Positions 29,051 through 37,783 are shown, numbered from the stretch's first letter. The stretch is DNA of 64,000 bases from Streptomyces sp. SW4 (GCA_003248315.1 QKWM01000004.1:248001-312000); one strand, 5' to 3'. Notes: a model not told the origin generated them from the letters alone. A program made the numbers and translations.

Positions 29051-30109
29051 ATGGCACGCATCCGCACGATCAAGCCCGAGGCGTTCGAGTCGGAGGACCT
29101 GGCCTCGGTCAGCCTCACCGCCGAGCGGACCTTCTTCGGGCTCCTGACCCAAGCCGATGACTCCGGCCGGCACCGTGACCACCCCGCGATCATCGCCGGA
29201 CGGCTGTGGGCCCTGCGTCCCGAGCACACGGCAACGCACGTCGCCCGCGACCTGGACGAGCTGGCCTCGGCCGGGCTGGTGTGCCGTTACACCGGGTGCG
29301 ACGGGCGGACCTGGCTGCACATCGTGACCTGGGACCAGCACCAGAAGATCAACAAGGCGACCGTTTCCCGCCTGCCGCGCTGCCCCAGTCACCAGGCCCG
29401 GCAACACTGCGGCAAGTGCCAGGACGCGGCCTGCCCCAGCACTCGGGCAGCAGCCTCGGCACCGGCGGCGGTGACTCCTCCGGGAGAACTCCCGGAGGAC
29501 TCCCGGAGCCCGCAGAGAGGGCTCCCTCGCACTGTCATCCCCACCGCCGACACCCCGGTGCGGCCGCTGGAGCCCGAGACCGCAGCGGTCGGCGCCCCCA
29601 CGGGCACCGGCTCGACACCTGCGGGTAAAGCCGCAGGTCAGACGGCACTACTGGAGGACTCCCGGAGGACTCCGGGAGGACTACGGGAGGAGTCACGTCC
29701 TGGATCTAGGATCTTGGATCCTGGATCTTTCCTTACGGGGCGCGAGGCGCCCGCGACCGACTCCTCGGCAGAGGTCTCGGCCAAGCAACTGGTGGCCGAG
29801 TACGTCAGGGGCTGCAACCGCCGCCCTCCGGAGGACTTCCTCGGCCATCTGGGCCGGAAGATCAATGCCCTGCTCGACGAGCGGTTCGAGGCCGACGACA
29901 TCCGCGCCGCACTCGACAAGCTGCGTGCCAAGGGCCTCAACCCCAGCGTCCTGCCGAGCCTGGTGAACGAGGTCGTCAACGCCACGCCGCAGTCGGCTGC
30001 CGCGCTGTCGTCCGCCTCCGGCGCGGGGCCCTGGGCCAGCACCGGAAGCTCGTACACGCCGTATCTCAACCCTACCGCCGAGCCGACGACGTTTGGAGGC
30101 TGCCTGTGA
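29051..30109 (+). CDS. Replication initiator-like protein (phage/ICE type)
   Basis: About 352 aa from ATG 29051. The N-terminal winged-helix region is characteristic: MARIRTIKPEAFESEDLASV, LTAERTFFGLLTQADDSGRH, LDELASAGLVCRYTGCDGRT and WDQHQKINKATVSRLP. A long low-complexity linker (residues 120-240) follows, then a C-terminal helical domain (QLVAEYVRGCNRRPPEDFLG, HLGRKINALLDERFEADDIR). This matches phage replisome-organiser proteins whose partner is a DnaC-like loader, and the next gene is exactly that (GTG 30106 overlaps this stop). The linker is encoded by iteron-like repeats (separate entry), so the origin may lie inside the gene, as in lambda O. No catalytic HUH or polymerase motif is seen. 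Confidence 0.75.
   Translation: MARIRTIKPEAFESEDLASVSLTAERTFFGLLTQADDSGRHRDHPAIIAGRLWALRPEHTATHVARDLDELASAGLVCRYTGCDGRTWLHIVTWDQHQKINKATVSRLPRCPSHQARQHCGKCQDAACPSTRAAASAPAAVTPPGELPEDSRSPQRGLPRTVIPTADTPVRPLEPETAAVGAPTGTGSTPAGKAAGQTALLEDSRRTPGGLREESRPGSRILDPGSFLTGREAPATDSSAEVSAKQLVAEYVRGCNRRPPEDFLGHLGRKINALLDERFEADDIRAALDKLRAKGLNPSVLPSLVNEVVNATPQSAAALSSASGAGPWASTGSSYTPYLNPTAEPTTFGGCL
29483..29729 (+). repeat. Iteron-like tandem repeats inside the initiator gene; candidate origin
   Basis: Two 11-bp units (GGAGAACTCCC at 29483, GGAGGACTCCC at 29494). Then four consecutive 11-bp units at 29653, 29664, 29675 and 29686 (GGAGGACTCCC, GGAGGACTCCG, GGAGGACTACG, a degenerate fourth). Then four tandem 7-bp units GGATCTA, GGATCTT, GGATCCT, GGATCTT (29702-29729). 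The 11-bp spacing puts the units on one face of the helix. The downstream TTTCCTTA is locally AT-richer. Confidence 0.6.
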
Positions 30110-30860
30110 CCCGCGCCCGCTTCGCCGACCCGCAGCCCGCGATCTCCGAGCGGCTGCGTGAGCGCCTGGAGGCCAAGCTCGCCGAGCGCGGCGTGGACCT
30201 GGACCGTCCCCTGCCGGACACCCCCGAGCCGATTCCGGCCCTGGAGGCCGCCCAGGCGCGCATCCCGGTCGACTACCGCGGCGCCGTGCCCGAGCATCCG
30301 GACGTCGCCGCATGGGTGCGCACCATCGCGGGCAATGCCGTGGCGCCGAACACCGACGGGGTCAACCCGCACTACGGCGCCACGGGGCGCCGGCAGATCA
30401 CGCACGGGCCCAGCCTGCTGCTGTGGGGCGCCACCGGTACCGGCAAGACCCACCAGGCGTTCGGGCCATTCGCGCGCTGACCGCCGCCGGGTGCGGGGTC
30501 AACTGGTACGCGGCCACGGCCGCGGACCTGTACGCCGAGCTGCGCCCGCGCACCGGGGCAGACCCCGAGTACCTGCTGCGGCGGATCGTGCGGATCCCGT
30601 TGCTGCTGCTCGACGACCTCGGGGCGGCCAAGCCCAGCGAGTGGACCGAGGAGATCACCTTCCGGCTGGTCAACTGGCGCTGCCAGAACCGGCTGCCGAC
30701 GATCGTCACCAGCAACATGCCGCCCGTGCGCACCTCCGAAGTGCCCGCGCGCCAGCCAGTGCTGCGCGAGCGGGTCGGCGACCGCGTGCTCTCCCGCCTG
30801 TCCGGCATGTGCACCGCCGTCGAGTTCACCGGGCCCGACCGCCGCTTCCAGCGCCGCTGA
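30106..30860 (+). CDS. DnaC/IstB-like AAA+ helicase loader, frameshifted
   Basis: GTG 30106 overlaps the initiator stop. Combined frames give about 251 aa: an N-terminal helical part, Walker A LLLWGATGTGKTH (about 110-122), a Walker B with RIPLLLLDDLGAAKPSEWTE, then TFRLVNWRCQNRLPTIVTSN (sensor 1) and VLRERVGDRVLSRLSGMCTA (Arg-rich sensor 2/box VII). One frame change near 30465 (AFGPFAR versus AIRALTAAG) is needed. The role is loading the replicative helicase at the origin recognised by the upstream initiator. Confidence 0.8.
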
Positions 30861-30985
30861 TCCGCTCCTGCGCCACCGATCCGCCGCGCGGCCCCGTCCG
30901 CCGCACCCTGTCTTGCCTCGCCGTACACCACCGCACCGCGGTGCTGCCCTGCCCGCCATCGAGCGAGGCGACCTCGGAGACTCCC

Positions 30986-31606
30986 TTGCGCTACAAGACC
31001 ACGAACGACTCCCCCGCACCGGACCTGCGAGGGATCGCCGATCACAGCTGGCATGCCCGGGGGGCATGCCACGGCATGGAGCCGGCCCGCGCCGACGCAC
31101 TGTTCTTCCACACACCCCGGGACCACCAGGCCATCGCCGAGGCGAAGCGGACCTGCGCCACCTGCCCGGTGAAGAAGGACTGTTTCAACTACGCGATCGA
31201 CAACCAGGTCCGCTACGGCATCTGGGGCGGCCTGACCGACAAGGAGCGCCAGCCCTGGCTGGCCAACCTGAGCAAGCGCCTGGACTACGGCCGCGTACGC
31301 GCCGCCCTCCAGGGGCGGGACGTCCACCTGAGCACTGCGGAGCGCAGCACCCTCATCCACCACGCCTACCTGCGTGGCTGGAGCCCGGAGCGCGTGGCCT
31401 ACCTCCTGAGTGCCGACCTGGACTGGATCCGCGACCTGATGCGCGAAGCCGCCCACGTCATCGAAGACCGGGACCGCTACTGGGGCCTCGACGAAGCCGA
31501 CGACGCCGGCGGCGAACACCCCCAGGACGACGAGAGCACCACCTCGGACGGACCCCGCCGGCTACAGACCCACGCCCTGATCGCCTCCCTCGGAAAGGCT
31601 GCATGA
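30986..31606 (+). CDS. WhiB-like (Wbl) regulator with long C-terminal extension
   Basis: TTG 30986 with GGAG 6 nt upstream; 206 aa, about twice the usual Wbl size. The Fe-S ligands are present: ARGACHGMEP, CATCPVKKDCFNYAID (C-x2-C-x5-C), then the signature VRYGIWGGLTDKERQPWL. After about residue 100 there is an extra domain (YGRVRAALQGRDVHLSTAER, YLRGWSPERVAYLLSADLDW, IRDLMREAAHVIEDR) that looks HTH-like, and an acidic tail. Its stop overlaps the next ATG (31603). Wbl proteins bind a [4Fe-4S] cluster and act through sigma factors. A mobile-element copy may control transfer genes. Confidence 0.85.
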   Translation: MRYKTTNDSPAPDLRGIADHSWHARGACHGMEPARADALFFHTPRDHQAIAEAKRTCATCPVKKDCFNYAIDNQVRYGIWGGLTDKERQPWLANLSKRLDYGRVRAALQGRDVHLSTAERSTLIHHAYLRGWSPERVAYLLSADLDWIRDLMREAAHVIEDRDRYWGLDEADDAGGEHPQDDESTTSDGPRRLQTHALIASLGKAA

Positions 31607-33356
31607 CCACCCCACCGCTTCAGAGCCTGGGCCCACATCGTCATCGAGACCACCCGGACCACAAGGTGCCATCGGTGAGTATCACCACGACCCACCGCAA
31701 CTTGATCATCGGCGGTGCTGCCCTGGTCGCCGCTGTCGCCATGGCAGCCTCCGCCGACACCCTCGCCGCCCTCGGCCGCGCCGTGGGCTGGGGATACGTG
31801 CTCTCCTGGGCCCTTCCCGTCAGCGTCGACGTCCTGGCCTTGGTCGCCGGCCTGGCCTGGATCGCTGCGGGTACCGGCCGCAGCCTCGGCCGCGTCCTGA
31901 CCCTCCTCACCGTCGCCGTCTCCGTCCTGCTCAACGCCTTGGGCCACCTCGTGTCGACCGGGCACCTCACCGCCAGCCCGTACCTGGTGATCGGCGTCTC
32001 GGCCGTGCCACCACTCGCGGCAGCACTCGCCGTGCACCTCGGTGCCACCGTCACCACCGACCGCACCGCTCCCCGGGCGGACCACGACCGAGCGGACCAC
32101 AACGGACGAGCGGACCGGACCGGTCCGGCGAGTGCGGACCAGGGCGCCCCAGCGGACCAAATGCCGGACCGCGAGCACCCGCGGACCGCCGACGACGCCG
32201 CGCGGACCACGGACCAACCGGCCGACTCCACCCCGCGGACCACTACGCCACAGCTTCGGACCAGCGGACCAACCCGGCACCAGACCACGACACGGACCAC
32301 AACGGTCCTGCCGCGGACCAGCCCGCAGACCACCCGGCGGACCAGCAGGTCACCGCTGGTCCGCAGCAGGCCGACAACGAGGGCGGACCAGCAACGCCGC
32401 AGGTCAAGCGGCCCCTAGCTCACCTGGTCCGGCGGACCACGCGAGGCGGACCACGAGCGCGGACCGGCCGAGGGAGCTGGTCCGGCGGGCGCGGACCAGG
32501 GCGCCCCAGCGGACCAGATACCGGACCGCGAGCACCCACGGACCACCGACGCCGTCGAGCGGACCACGGACCAACCGGCCGACTCCGACCCGCGGACCAC
32601 GACGCCACAGCTCCGGACCAGCGGACCAACCCGGCACCGGACCACGACACGGACCACAACGGTCCTGCCGCGGACCAGCCCGCAGACCACCCGGCGGACC
32701 AGCAGGTCACCGCTGGTCCGCAGCAGGCCGACAACGAGGGGCGGACCAGCAACGCCGCAGGTCAAGCGGCCCTAGCTCACCTGGTCCGGCGGACCACGCG
32801 AGGGCGGACCACGAGCGCGGACCGGCCGAGGGAGCTGGTCCGGCGGGCGCGGACCAGGGCGCCCCAGCGGACCAGATACCGGACCGCGAGCACCCACGGA
32901 CCACCGACGCCGTCGAGCGGACCACGGACCAACCGGCCGACTCCGACCCCGCGGACCACGACGCCACAGCTCCGGACCAGCGGACCAACCCGGCACCGGA
33001 CCACGACGCGGACCACAACGGTCCTGCCGCGGACCAGCCCGCAGACCACCCGGCGGACCCGGGCGAGGATGGCTCCTCGGGCGGACCGCAGGGGCACGGA
33101 CCAGGGGCGACGACGCCCCGGCTGCGGACCAGCGGACCAAATCCGCGGACCAGGACGAAGTCCCGTGGGAAGCGAAGGTCGCGGTCGCGCGCAAGGCCGC
33201 CCTCGCAGAAGGCCGGATGACCCGCCGGGCCATCCGACCGCACCTGCGCAAGGCCAACATCACCGTCAGCAACGAGCTGTTCAGCGACCTCCAGGCCGCC
33301 TTGTACGCGGACCCGGCGCTCGCCCACCTCCCCGCGACACAAGGAGAGCCCGTTGA
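31603..33356 (+). CDS. DUF2637 (SpdB-like) membrane protein with repeat-expanded middle, frameshifted
   Basis: ATG 31603 overlaps the Wbl stop. The N-terminus has the DUF2637 membrane domain: about four helices, including IIGGAALVAAVAMAAS, GWGYVLSWALPVSVDVLALV, VLTLLTVAVSVLLNALGHLV and SPYLVIGVSAVPPLAAALAV. Then comes a long Ala/Asp/Gln/His/Pro-rich region (ADQ, ADH, PADQ patterns) made of three repeats. The C-terminal module is DEVPWEAKVAVARKAALAEG, RMTRRAIRPHLRKANITVSN, ELFSDLQAALYADPALAHLP. Frame changes lie near 32240-32400, in the repeats and near 33330; with the last, the product ends RDTRRAR at 33356. Spread proteins of this type act in intramycelial plasmid spreading in streptomycetes. 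Repeat-induced assembly error is possible. Confidence 0.7.
32134..33057 (+). repeat. Three tandem copies of a ~357-bp unit rich in GGACCA
   Basis: The landmark GACCAGGGCGCCCCAGC occurs at 32137, 32494 and 32852 (spacing 357 and 358 bp). A second landmark, CTCACCTGGTCCGGCGGACC, occurs at about 32419 and 32777. 357 bp is 119 codons, so the unit is in phase. Within each copy the 6-mer GGACCA (often GCGGACCA) recurs every 10-25 bp. The copies are nearly identical, suggesting recent expansion. Confidence 0.85.
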
Positions 33357-33544
33357 AGACCTGCGAGCGCTTTGCGCGCATCAAGAGCGGCTACGAGCAG
33401 GACATCGCCTACCTGCGCAACCACTCCCAGCGCAGCGCCAGCACCACGGCGGCCAAGACGAGCGCGACCAACGCTCTCGCCGTGAGGTCCCGGATGGCCA
33501 AAGCCCTCGGTCGGCACTTCGAGCGCTGCCCGATCTGCGGATGA
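33353..33544 (+). CDS. Small zinc-finger-like mobile-element protein
   Basis: TTG 33353 overlaps the stop of the DUF2637 gene (TTGA) and has AAGGAGA upstream. 63 aa: LKTCERFARIKSGYEQDIAY, LRNHSQRSASTTAAKTSATN, then AKALGRHFERCPICG. It has a C-terminal CxxC and an N-terminal Cys. This type of short protein is common next to SpdB genes in actinomycete elements; role unknown. Confidence 0.65.
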   Translation: MKTCERFARIKSGYEQDIAYLRNHSQRSASTTAAKTSATNALAVRSRMAKALGRHFERCPICG

Positions 33545-33584
33545 CAAGGCGATAACCGCAGGTCAAACGCCCTATCCCAACCCT

Positions 33585-33878
33585 GTGACGCGGTGGCCCG
33601 GCCTGCTGCCGGGTCACCGCCCCGACCCTGGAGGGCCCGCCATCCGCTCCCGCAACTCTCGTACGTCGATCCCGACCACAGCCGAAGCAAGCGCCTGGGC
33701 CGAGGTCCTGGTCCGCCACCGTCTCCTGCACACCGCCGTCCTGGTCCCGAACGGCCAGTGGCTCGTGCAGAGCGCACCCGAGGCGCCCGTCCGCGTCCTG
33801 GACGGGCCCGCCGCCCTGGTCGATCTCGCCGCCCAGATCCAGCACCACAGCCGCACCACGAGGAACCGCACCCGATGA
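33585..33878 (+). CDS. Small hypothetical mobile-element protein
   Basis: 97 aa from GTG 33585. The C-terminal two-thirds look coding: TTAEASAWAEVLVRHRLLHT, AVLVPNGQWLVQSAPEAPVR, VLDGPAALVDLAAQIQHHSR. The start is weakly supported. Its TGA (33876-33878) overlaps an ATG at 33875 that would give only a 15-aa peptide ending at 33922; that peptide's stop in turn overlaps the mobC GTG, so the chain may be translationally coupled. Confidence 0.45.
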   Translation: MTRWPGLLPGHRPDPGGPAIRSRNSRTSIPTTAEASAWAEVLVRHRLLHTAVLVPNGQWLVQSAPEAPVRVLDGPAALVDLAAQIQHHSRTTRNRTR

Positions 33879-33918
33879 CGCACCCGGACGATGCCCAGCC
33901 CTGCACCCCGAGGAGGCG

Positions 33919-34494
33919 GTGACCAACCCCTCTCGCGGGAGCAAGTTGGGGCGGAAGCAATGCTTCCGCCGACCCCGCCCCGAAGGGGGCGGGAGCGGAC
34001 CAGCACCAGGGGGCGCAGGTCCGGCAGGCTTCGACCGAGGGCGGACCGAAGCCTGGGGGAACAACCAAATCAGCCACCGCCGTCGCCGCCACTCACCTGC
34101 CCGTCAGCGCCCGCGTCAGCCACGCGAGACCAAGCGCCTACGCCAGCTCAGCGCGCGTTTCAACGATGCCGAGTTTGCCCTGATCAAGTCCGCCGCCGCT
34201 CAGTCGAATCTGTCCGTCGCCGGCTTCCTCGCCCGCTGTGCCCTGCGCGCCGCCCGCGACGTTGACCGCACCGCCGCCGAGATCGCCGACGACCGTGAAG
34301 TGATCACCGCCTTGTTCGACTCCCGCCGCCGTCTCGGCTGGGCGGGCAGCAACCTCAACCAAGCCGTCAAGGCACTCAACTCCGGAGCCGAGGCCCCGCA
34401 GCTCGAGGCGGCCATCACGGCGGTCCGCGCGGCGGCCGACCGCGTCCACGAGGCCGCCGCCCAGCTCATCGCCCAGCAGCAGACTCCGGCATGA
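33919..34494 (+). CDS. MobC-like relaxosome accessory protein
   Basis: GTG 33919 with GAGGAGG upstream; 191 aa. The first about 70 residues are low-complexity and coincide with the candidate oriT hairpins. The folded part is ribbon-helix-helix-like: RETKRLRQLSARFNDAEFAL, IKSAAAQSNLSVAGFLARCA, then LGWAGSNLNQAVKALNSGAE and AAADRVHEAAAQLIAQQQ, matching MobC proteins that bind oriT and help the relaxase. Its stop overlaps the relaxase ATG (34491). Confidence 0.75.
   Translation: MTNPSRGSKLGRKQCFRRPRPEGGGSGPAPGGAGPAGFDRGRTEAWGNNQISHRRRRHSPARQRPRQPRETKRLRQLSARFNDAEFALIKSAAAQSNLSVAGFLARCALRAARDVDRTAAEIADDREVITALFDSRRRLGWAGSNLNQAVKALNSGAEAPQLEAAITAVRAAADRVHEAAAQLIAQQQTPA
33951..33993 (+). other. 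Candidate origin of transfer (two adjacent hairpins)
   Basis: Hairpin 1: GCGGAAGCA (33951-33959), 1 nt, TGCTTCCGC (33961-33969), perfect. Hairpin 2: CCCGCCCC (33974-33981), 4 nt, GGGGCGGG (33986-33993). They lie at the 5' end of mobC and just upstream of the relaxase, the usual oriT position. No nic consensus could be assigned. Confidence 0.45.
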
Positions 34495-36210
34495 TCCCCA
34501 GCATCAACGATCCGGGCGACCGGACTATCGGTCTGCTCCACTACCTGTATGGGCCCGGGCGGGCCGAGGAGCACGTCGCCCCCACCTCGTCGCGTCCTTC
34601 GACGGCCTGGCGCCCGATCCCGGCCGCAGTGACGACTTCGCCGCCGCCATCAAGGACTTGGCGGTCCTCCTCGACCAGCCCGTCCAGGCCCTGCCCGCGC
34701 ACGCCAGGCCGGCCAAACATGTGTGGCACACCTCGGTGCGTGCCGCCCCGGGGATCGCACCCTCTCCGACGAGGAGTGGGCTGACGTCGCCCGCCGGGTC
34801 GTCGCCGCGACCGGCATCGATCCCGGCGGCGGCGAACCCGGCTGCCGCTGGGCAGCCGTACGCCACGCCGACGACCACATCCACATCGTCGCCACGCGGG
34901 TGTGCGAGGACGGCAGCAGCCCCGACGACTTCCGCTCCGGTATGCGGGCCCAGGCCGAATGCCGTCTCATCGAAAAGGAGCTGGGCCTGACCCTGGTCAA
35001 CGCGGGCGACGGCACCGCCGCCAAGCGCCCCTCCAGCGCCGAACGCCACAAAGCGCAGCGCCAGGGCCGCGAGCAGACCGCCCGCGAGGAACTACGCGAG
35101 ACCGTCCGCCGCGCGGTGGCCGGCGCCACCAGCGAAGAGGAGTTCTTCGACCGGCTGGCCGCAGCCGGCGTGCTCATCCGCACTCGCTCCGCGCCCTCCG
35201 GTGACCTGCTCGGCTACAAGGTCGCGCTGATCGACGACCGTAATGAGGACAACGAACCGGTCTTCTTCGCGGGCTCCACGCTCGCCCCCGACCTCTCCCT
35301 GCCCCGTATCCGTGAACGCTGGTCCACCGCCCGGCAGGCCCCCGCCACCACTGCGGAAGATCCCGCCACTCCGCCGAGCGGTCCGGCGCGAGCACGCCGG
35401 CGTGCGGCAGCCGCCGCCTGGCAAGCGGTCCTGATCATCAACCGCGGCGACGACCACCAGGCAGCCGCGCAGATCGCGGCGGCTGGTGAGGTCCTAGACG
35501 CCCTCGCCAAGACCTCCGCCGCCCACACTCGCAAGCAACTCCGTGACGCGGCACGCGCCTTCGAGCGGGCCTCCCGCTCCCACGTCCGGGCCGAGCGCGG
35601 CCATGACCGCGCCCTGCGCCAGGCCGCCCGCGACCTCGTTTACAGCGGACCTGCCCTGGGACGCGGCGAGGACGGCGCCACCACCGCCATGGTGATCGAC
35701 ATGGTCGCCTTCCTGGTCATCGCCGCGGCCCACTGGCACGGCAAGAAGAACCACGCCCAGCAGGCCGAAGCCGCCCGCAAGGCCGCCGAACACCTACGCG
35801 CGGCCTACCAGTCCGCGGCCCAGCACCCGATGGCCGTTCTGCGCCACCGTGGCCGCCGTCTCTCCCAGCCCATCCAGCGCCGCCAGGCGGCCCACCTGCG
35901 CCAGGCGGTACCGGAGCTGGCCGAGCAGATCCTCACCGAGCCTGGCTGGCACGCGCTCGCCGCCACCCTCGCCGACGTCGAGGCCGCCGGCCACGAGCCC
36001 GCCACTCTGCTCGCCGAGGCCGTTGCACGCCGCGAGCTCGACACCGCCGAGTCGGTCAGCGACGTCCTGGTCTGGCGGCTGCGCCGCCTGGCCGACCTGC
36101 CCGCCGACGCCTCCGCCATGCCCGAACCGGGCACCGCCACGCCGCAGAGCGCCAGGGGGCCGCAGCGGCCCTCCAGCGGGCGCAACACCAGGCCCAGGAA
36201 GGTGAGGTGA
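34491..36210 (+). CDS. MobA-type relaxase, frameshifted near 34590 and 34745
   Basis: ATG 34491 overlaps the mobC stop. About 574 aa after restoring one C in each of two C-runs. The N-terminus reads MIPSINDPGDRTIGLLHYLY, then GPGRAEEHVAPHLVASFDGL. The relaxase third motif is AAVRHADDHIHIVATRVCED (H-x5-H-x-H; His triad for metal), and the nucleophile Tyr is probably Y17/Y20 in LLHYLYGPG. The C-terminal half is helical and Arg/Ala-rich with one hydrophobic segment (MVIDMVAFLVIAAAHW). The enzyme nicks oriT and pilots single-stranded DNA during mobilization. No coupling protein gene lies in the window. Confidence 0.8.
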
Positions 36211-36290
36211 TTACTGAATCTGCAAGTTGCAGCAGGTCAGCGACCTGGGGCACTCTCCGTGTGGCCGATCAACGACGAAGAGGGGGACAG

Positions 36291-36743
36291 ATGTTTCGAC
36301 GACGTGCTGACCGCGAGTTCCGTGACGCCCAGCTCGCCGGCCGGGCTCTGCTGGAGATGCACGCGACCCGGGCGGCGCCCGACTTCGTCAGCCCGGCCGC
36401 CGAGGCGACGCCGACCGCGCAGGACGGCAAGGGCGTCGAGGAAGTGCCCGACTTCCTACCGCCGGACCTTCGCGTGCCCTCACGCCACGAGGTCGAGGGG
36501 CTGATGATGCGCTGGGAACAACCGCTGGTCATCGACGGCGAGGTACGCGAGTGCCCGCAGTGCGGCGCGTACCGGGACTGGATCGTCTTCAGCATGCGCG
36601 ACGACACGATCTGGCTGCGCTGCCGCGCCGGTCACAACACGGCGGAGCCGCGTCTGGACCCGGCCTGGTACAACCGCAACTCCGGTCCCGTGGACCGCTT
36701 CCACCCCACGCTGTACGACGGCCTGCGCCACCTGGGCCACTGA
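36291..36743 (+). CDS. Zinc-ribbon hypothetical protein
   Basis: ATG 36291 with AGAGGGGGAC upstream; 150 aa. The N-terminal helix is MFRRRADREFRDAQLAGRAL, the middle SRHEVEGLMMRWEQPLVIDG, then a ribbon ECPQCGAYRDWIVFSM and LRCRAGHNTAEP (CxxC plus C/H). The end is VDRFHPTLYDGLRHLGH. It follows the relaxase with an 80-bp gap. Function unknown; possibly a DNA-binding accessory of the element. Confidence 0.7.
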   Translation: MFRRRADREFRDAQLAGRALLEMHATRAAPDFVSPAAEATPTAQDGKGVEEVPDFLPPDLRVPSRHEVEGLMMRWEQPLVIDGEVRECPQCGAYRDWIVFSMRDDTIWLRCRAGHNTAEPRLDPAWYNRNSGPVDRFHPTLYDGLRHLGH

Positions 36744-36822
36744 CCACCTGTAGGGCCTCCCGCCAACATCGGATCGCGTGTCGGCCCCAGCCAGATCGTC
36801 CGCTCCGCACCAAGGGGTTCAC

Positions 36823-37491
36823 TTGCGTCACCACACCACGACCGCCCTCGTCCTGACTGCGCTCGCTCTTACCGCCTGCTCCGCCGACCCCGCCGGCACC
36901 GCGCCGACGGCGTCCTCCTTGCCCCGCGGTGGGGGCGACCTCAGGCCGCTGTCCTCGGCCGCACTGAGCAAGCGGCTCCTGACGGAGGAGGACCTGGGCG
37001 AGGGCTACATACACAAGGCCGAGGGCACTCAGCACAACGACGACGTCACGGTGATCGGCTGCCCCGCCCTCGACAAACTCGGCGGGGACGCGGCGACCGG
37101 CCAGAGCCTCGCCTTCCCCAACAAGGCGAAGGTCGCGTTCACCTACAGCGGCGGCAACGACTCCGAGGTGAGCGAGGAGCTCTACAGCGACACCGCCGAC
37201 AAGCTGTCCGACGGCGTCGGCCGCATCTTCGACGCGATGGCATCCTGCCCGAAGTACCAGATCGTCTCGGGCAGCACCGCCATCGACATGACCACGCAGA
37301 CGAGCACCGCTCCCCAGCTCGGCGAGGAGCAGTGGAGCCAGTTGCTCACCTACTCCGCCGGCGGCCAGCGCAACATCGTCAAGCAGACGGCGATCCGTAG
37401 TGGCAGCGTCCTGCTGATCGTCTCCGGCTCGCCCGGACTCGTGGACACCCATCTCAACGAGGCGTTCGCCAAGGCCCAGGCCGCCTCCTAG
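36823..37491 (+). CDS. Secreted lipoprotein
   Basis: TTG 36823 (AAGGGG upstream) gives 222 aa with a short signal peptide: LRHHTTTALVLTALALTACS, with lipobox LTAC at residues 16-19. The mature part has SKRLLTEEDLGEGYIHKAEG, VIGCPALDKLG and LLTYSAGGQRNIVKQTAIRS, resembling the sensor-domain-like lipoproteins common in streptomycetes. An in-frame GTG at 36778 would destroy the signal geometry. It is the last gene before a large palindrome. Confidence 0.8.
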   Translation: MRHHTTTALVLTALALTACSADPAGTAPTASSLPRGGGDLRPLSSAALSKRLLTEEDLGEGYIHKAEGTQHNDDVTVIGCPALDKLGGDAATGQSLAFPNKAKVAFTYSGGNDSEVSEELYSDTADKLSDGVGRIFDAMASCPKYQIVSGSTAIDMTTQTSTAPQLGEEQWSQLLTYSAGGQRNIVKQTAIRSGSVLLIVSGSPGLVDTHLNEAFAKAQAAS

Positions 37492-37783
37492 CAATGCGAT
37501 CAGACAAGCCGGAGGACCGGCCGGCTGTCTGGCATGCCCAGCAGCTCTCATACCTGCGCCGGTTTCCAGGCGAGCTCACAGGCCAGGTCCCCGATGGTCA
37601 AGCCGGTGAATCCTCCTCCATCGGCCCGGGGCTTGGAGTGAGCGCGCTCACTCCAAGCCCCGGGCCGATGACAGGGTGGGGACGGTGAATCGCGGTGGGG
37701 CGGGGCGGTTCGCGCTGCCACTCGTTGCCTGCGACGGTGCCGCCTGGGCTCTGCGGCTTGGTCGACCGCCCCGCCCCAAGGGG
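37492..37783. other. Intergenic region between mobile-element backbone and phosphorothioation locus
   Basis: About 290 bp between converging genes. It contains a 52-bp perfect palindrome (next entry). Short frames are not convincing; a minus-strand tail reading TGLTIGDLACELAWKPAQV near 37540-37610 may be a gene remnant. Confidence 0.5.
37619..37670. terminator. Perfect 52-bp palindrome; bidirectional terminator
   Basis: 26-nt arms with no mismatch and no loop, centred on AGCG/CGCT at 37644/37645; the left arm contains GGCCCGGGGCTTGGAGTGAG. It lies between converging genes (lipoprotein + and DGQHR gene -). The arm length and perfection exceed those of the other hairpins in the window. Confidence 0.75.

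Noticed and set aside
32134..33057. CRISPR array
   Set aside because: Repeats are long (357 bp), contiguous and coding, with no spacers and no cas genes.
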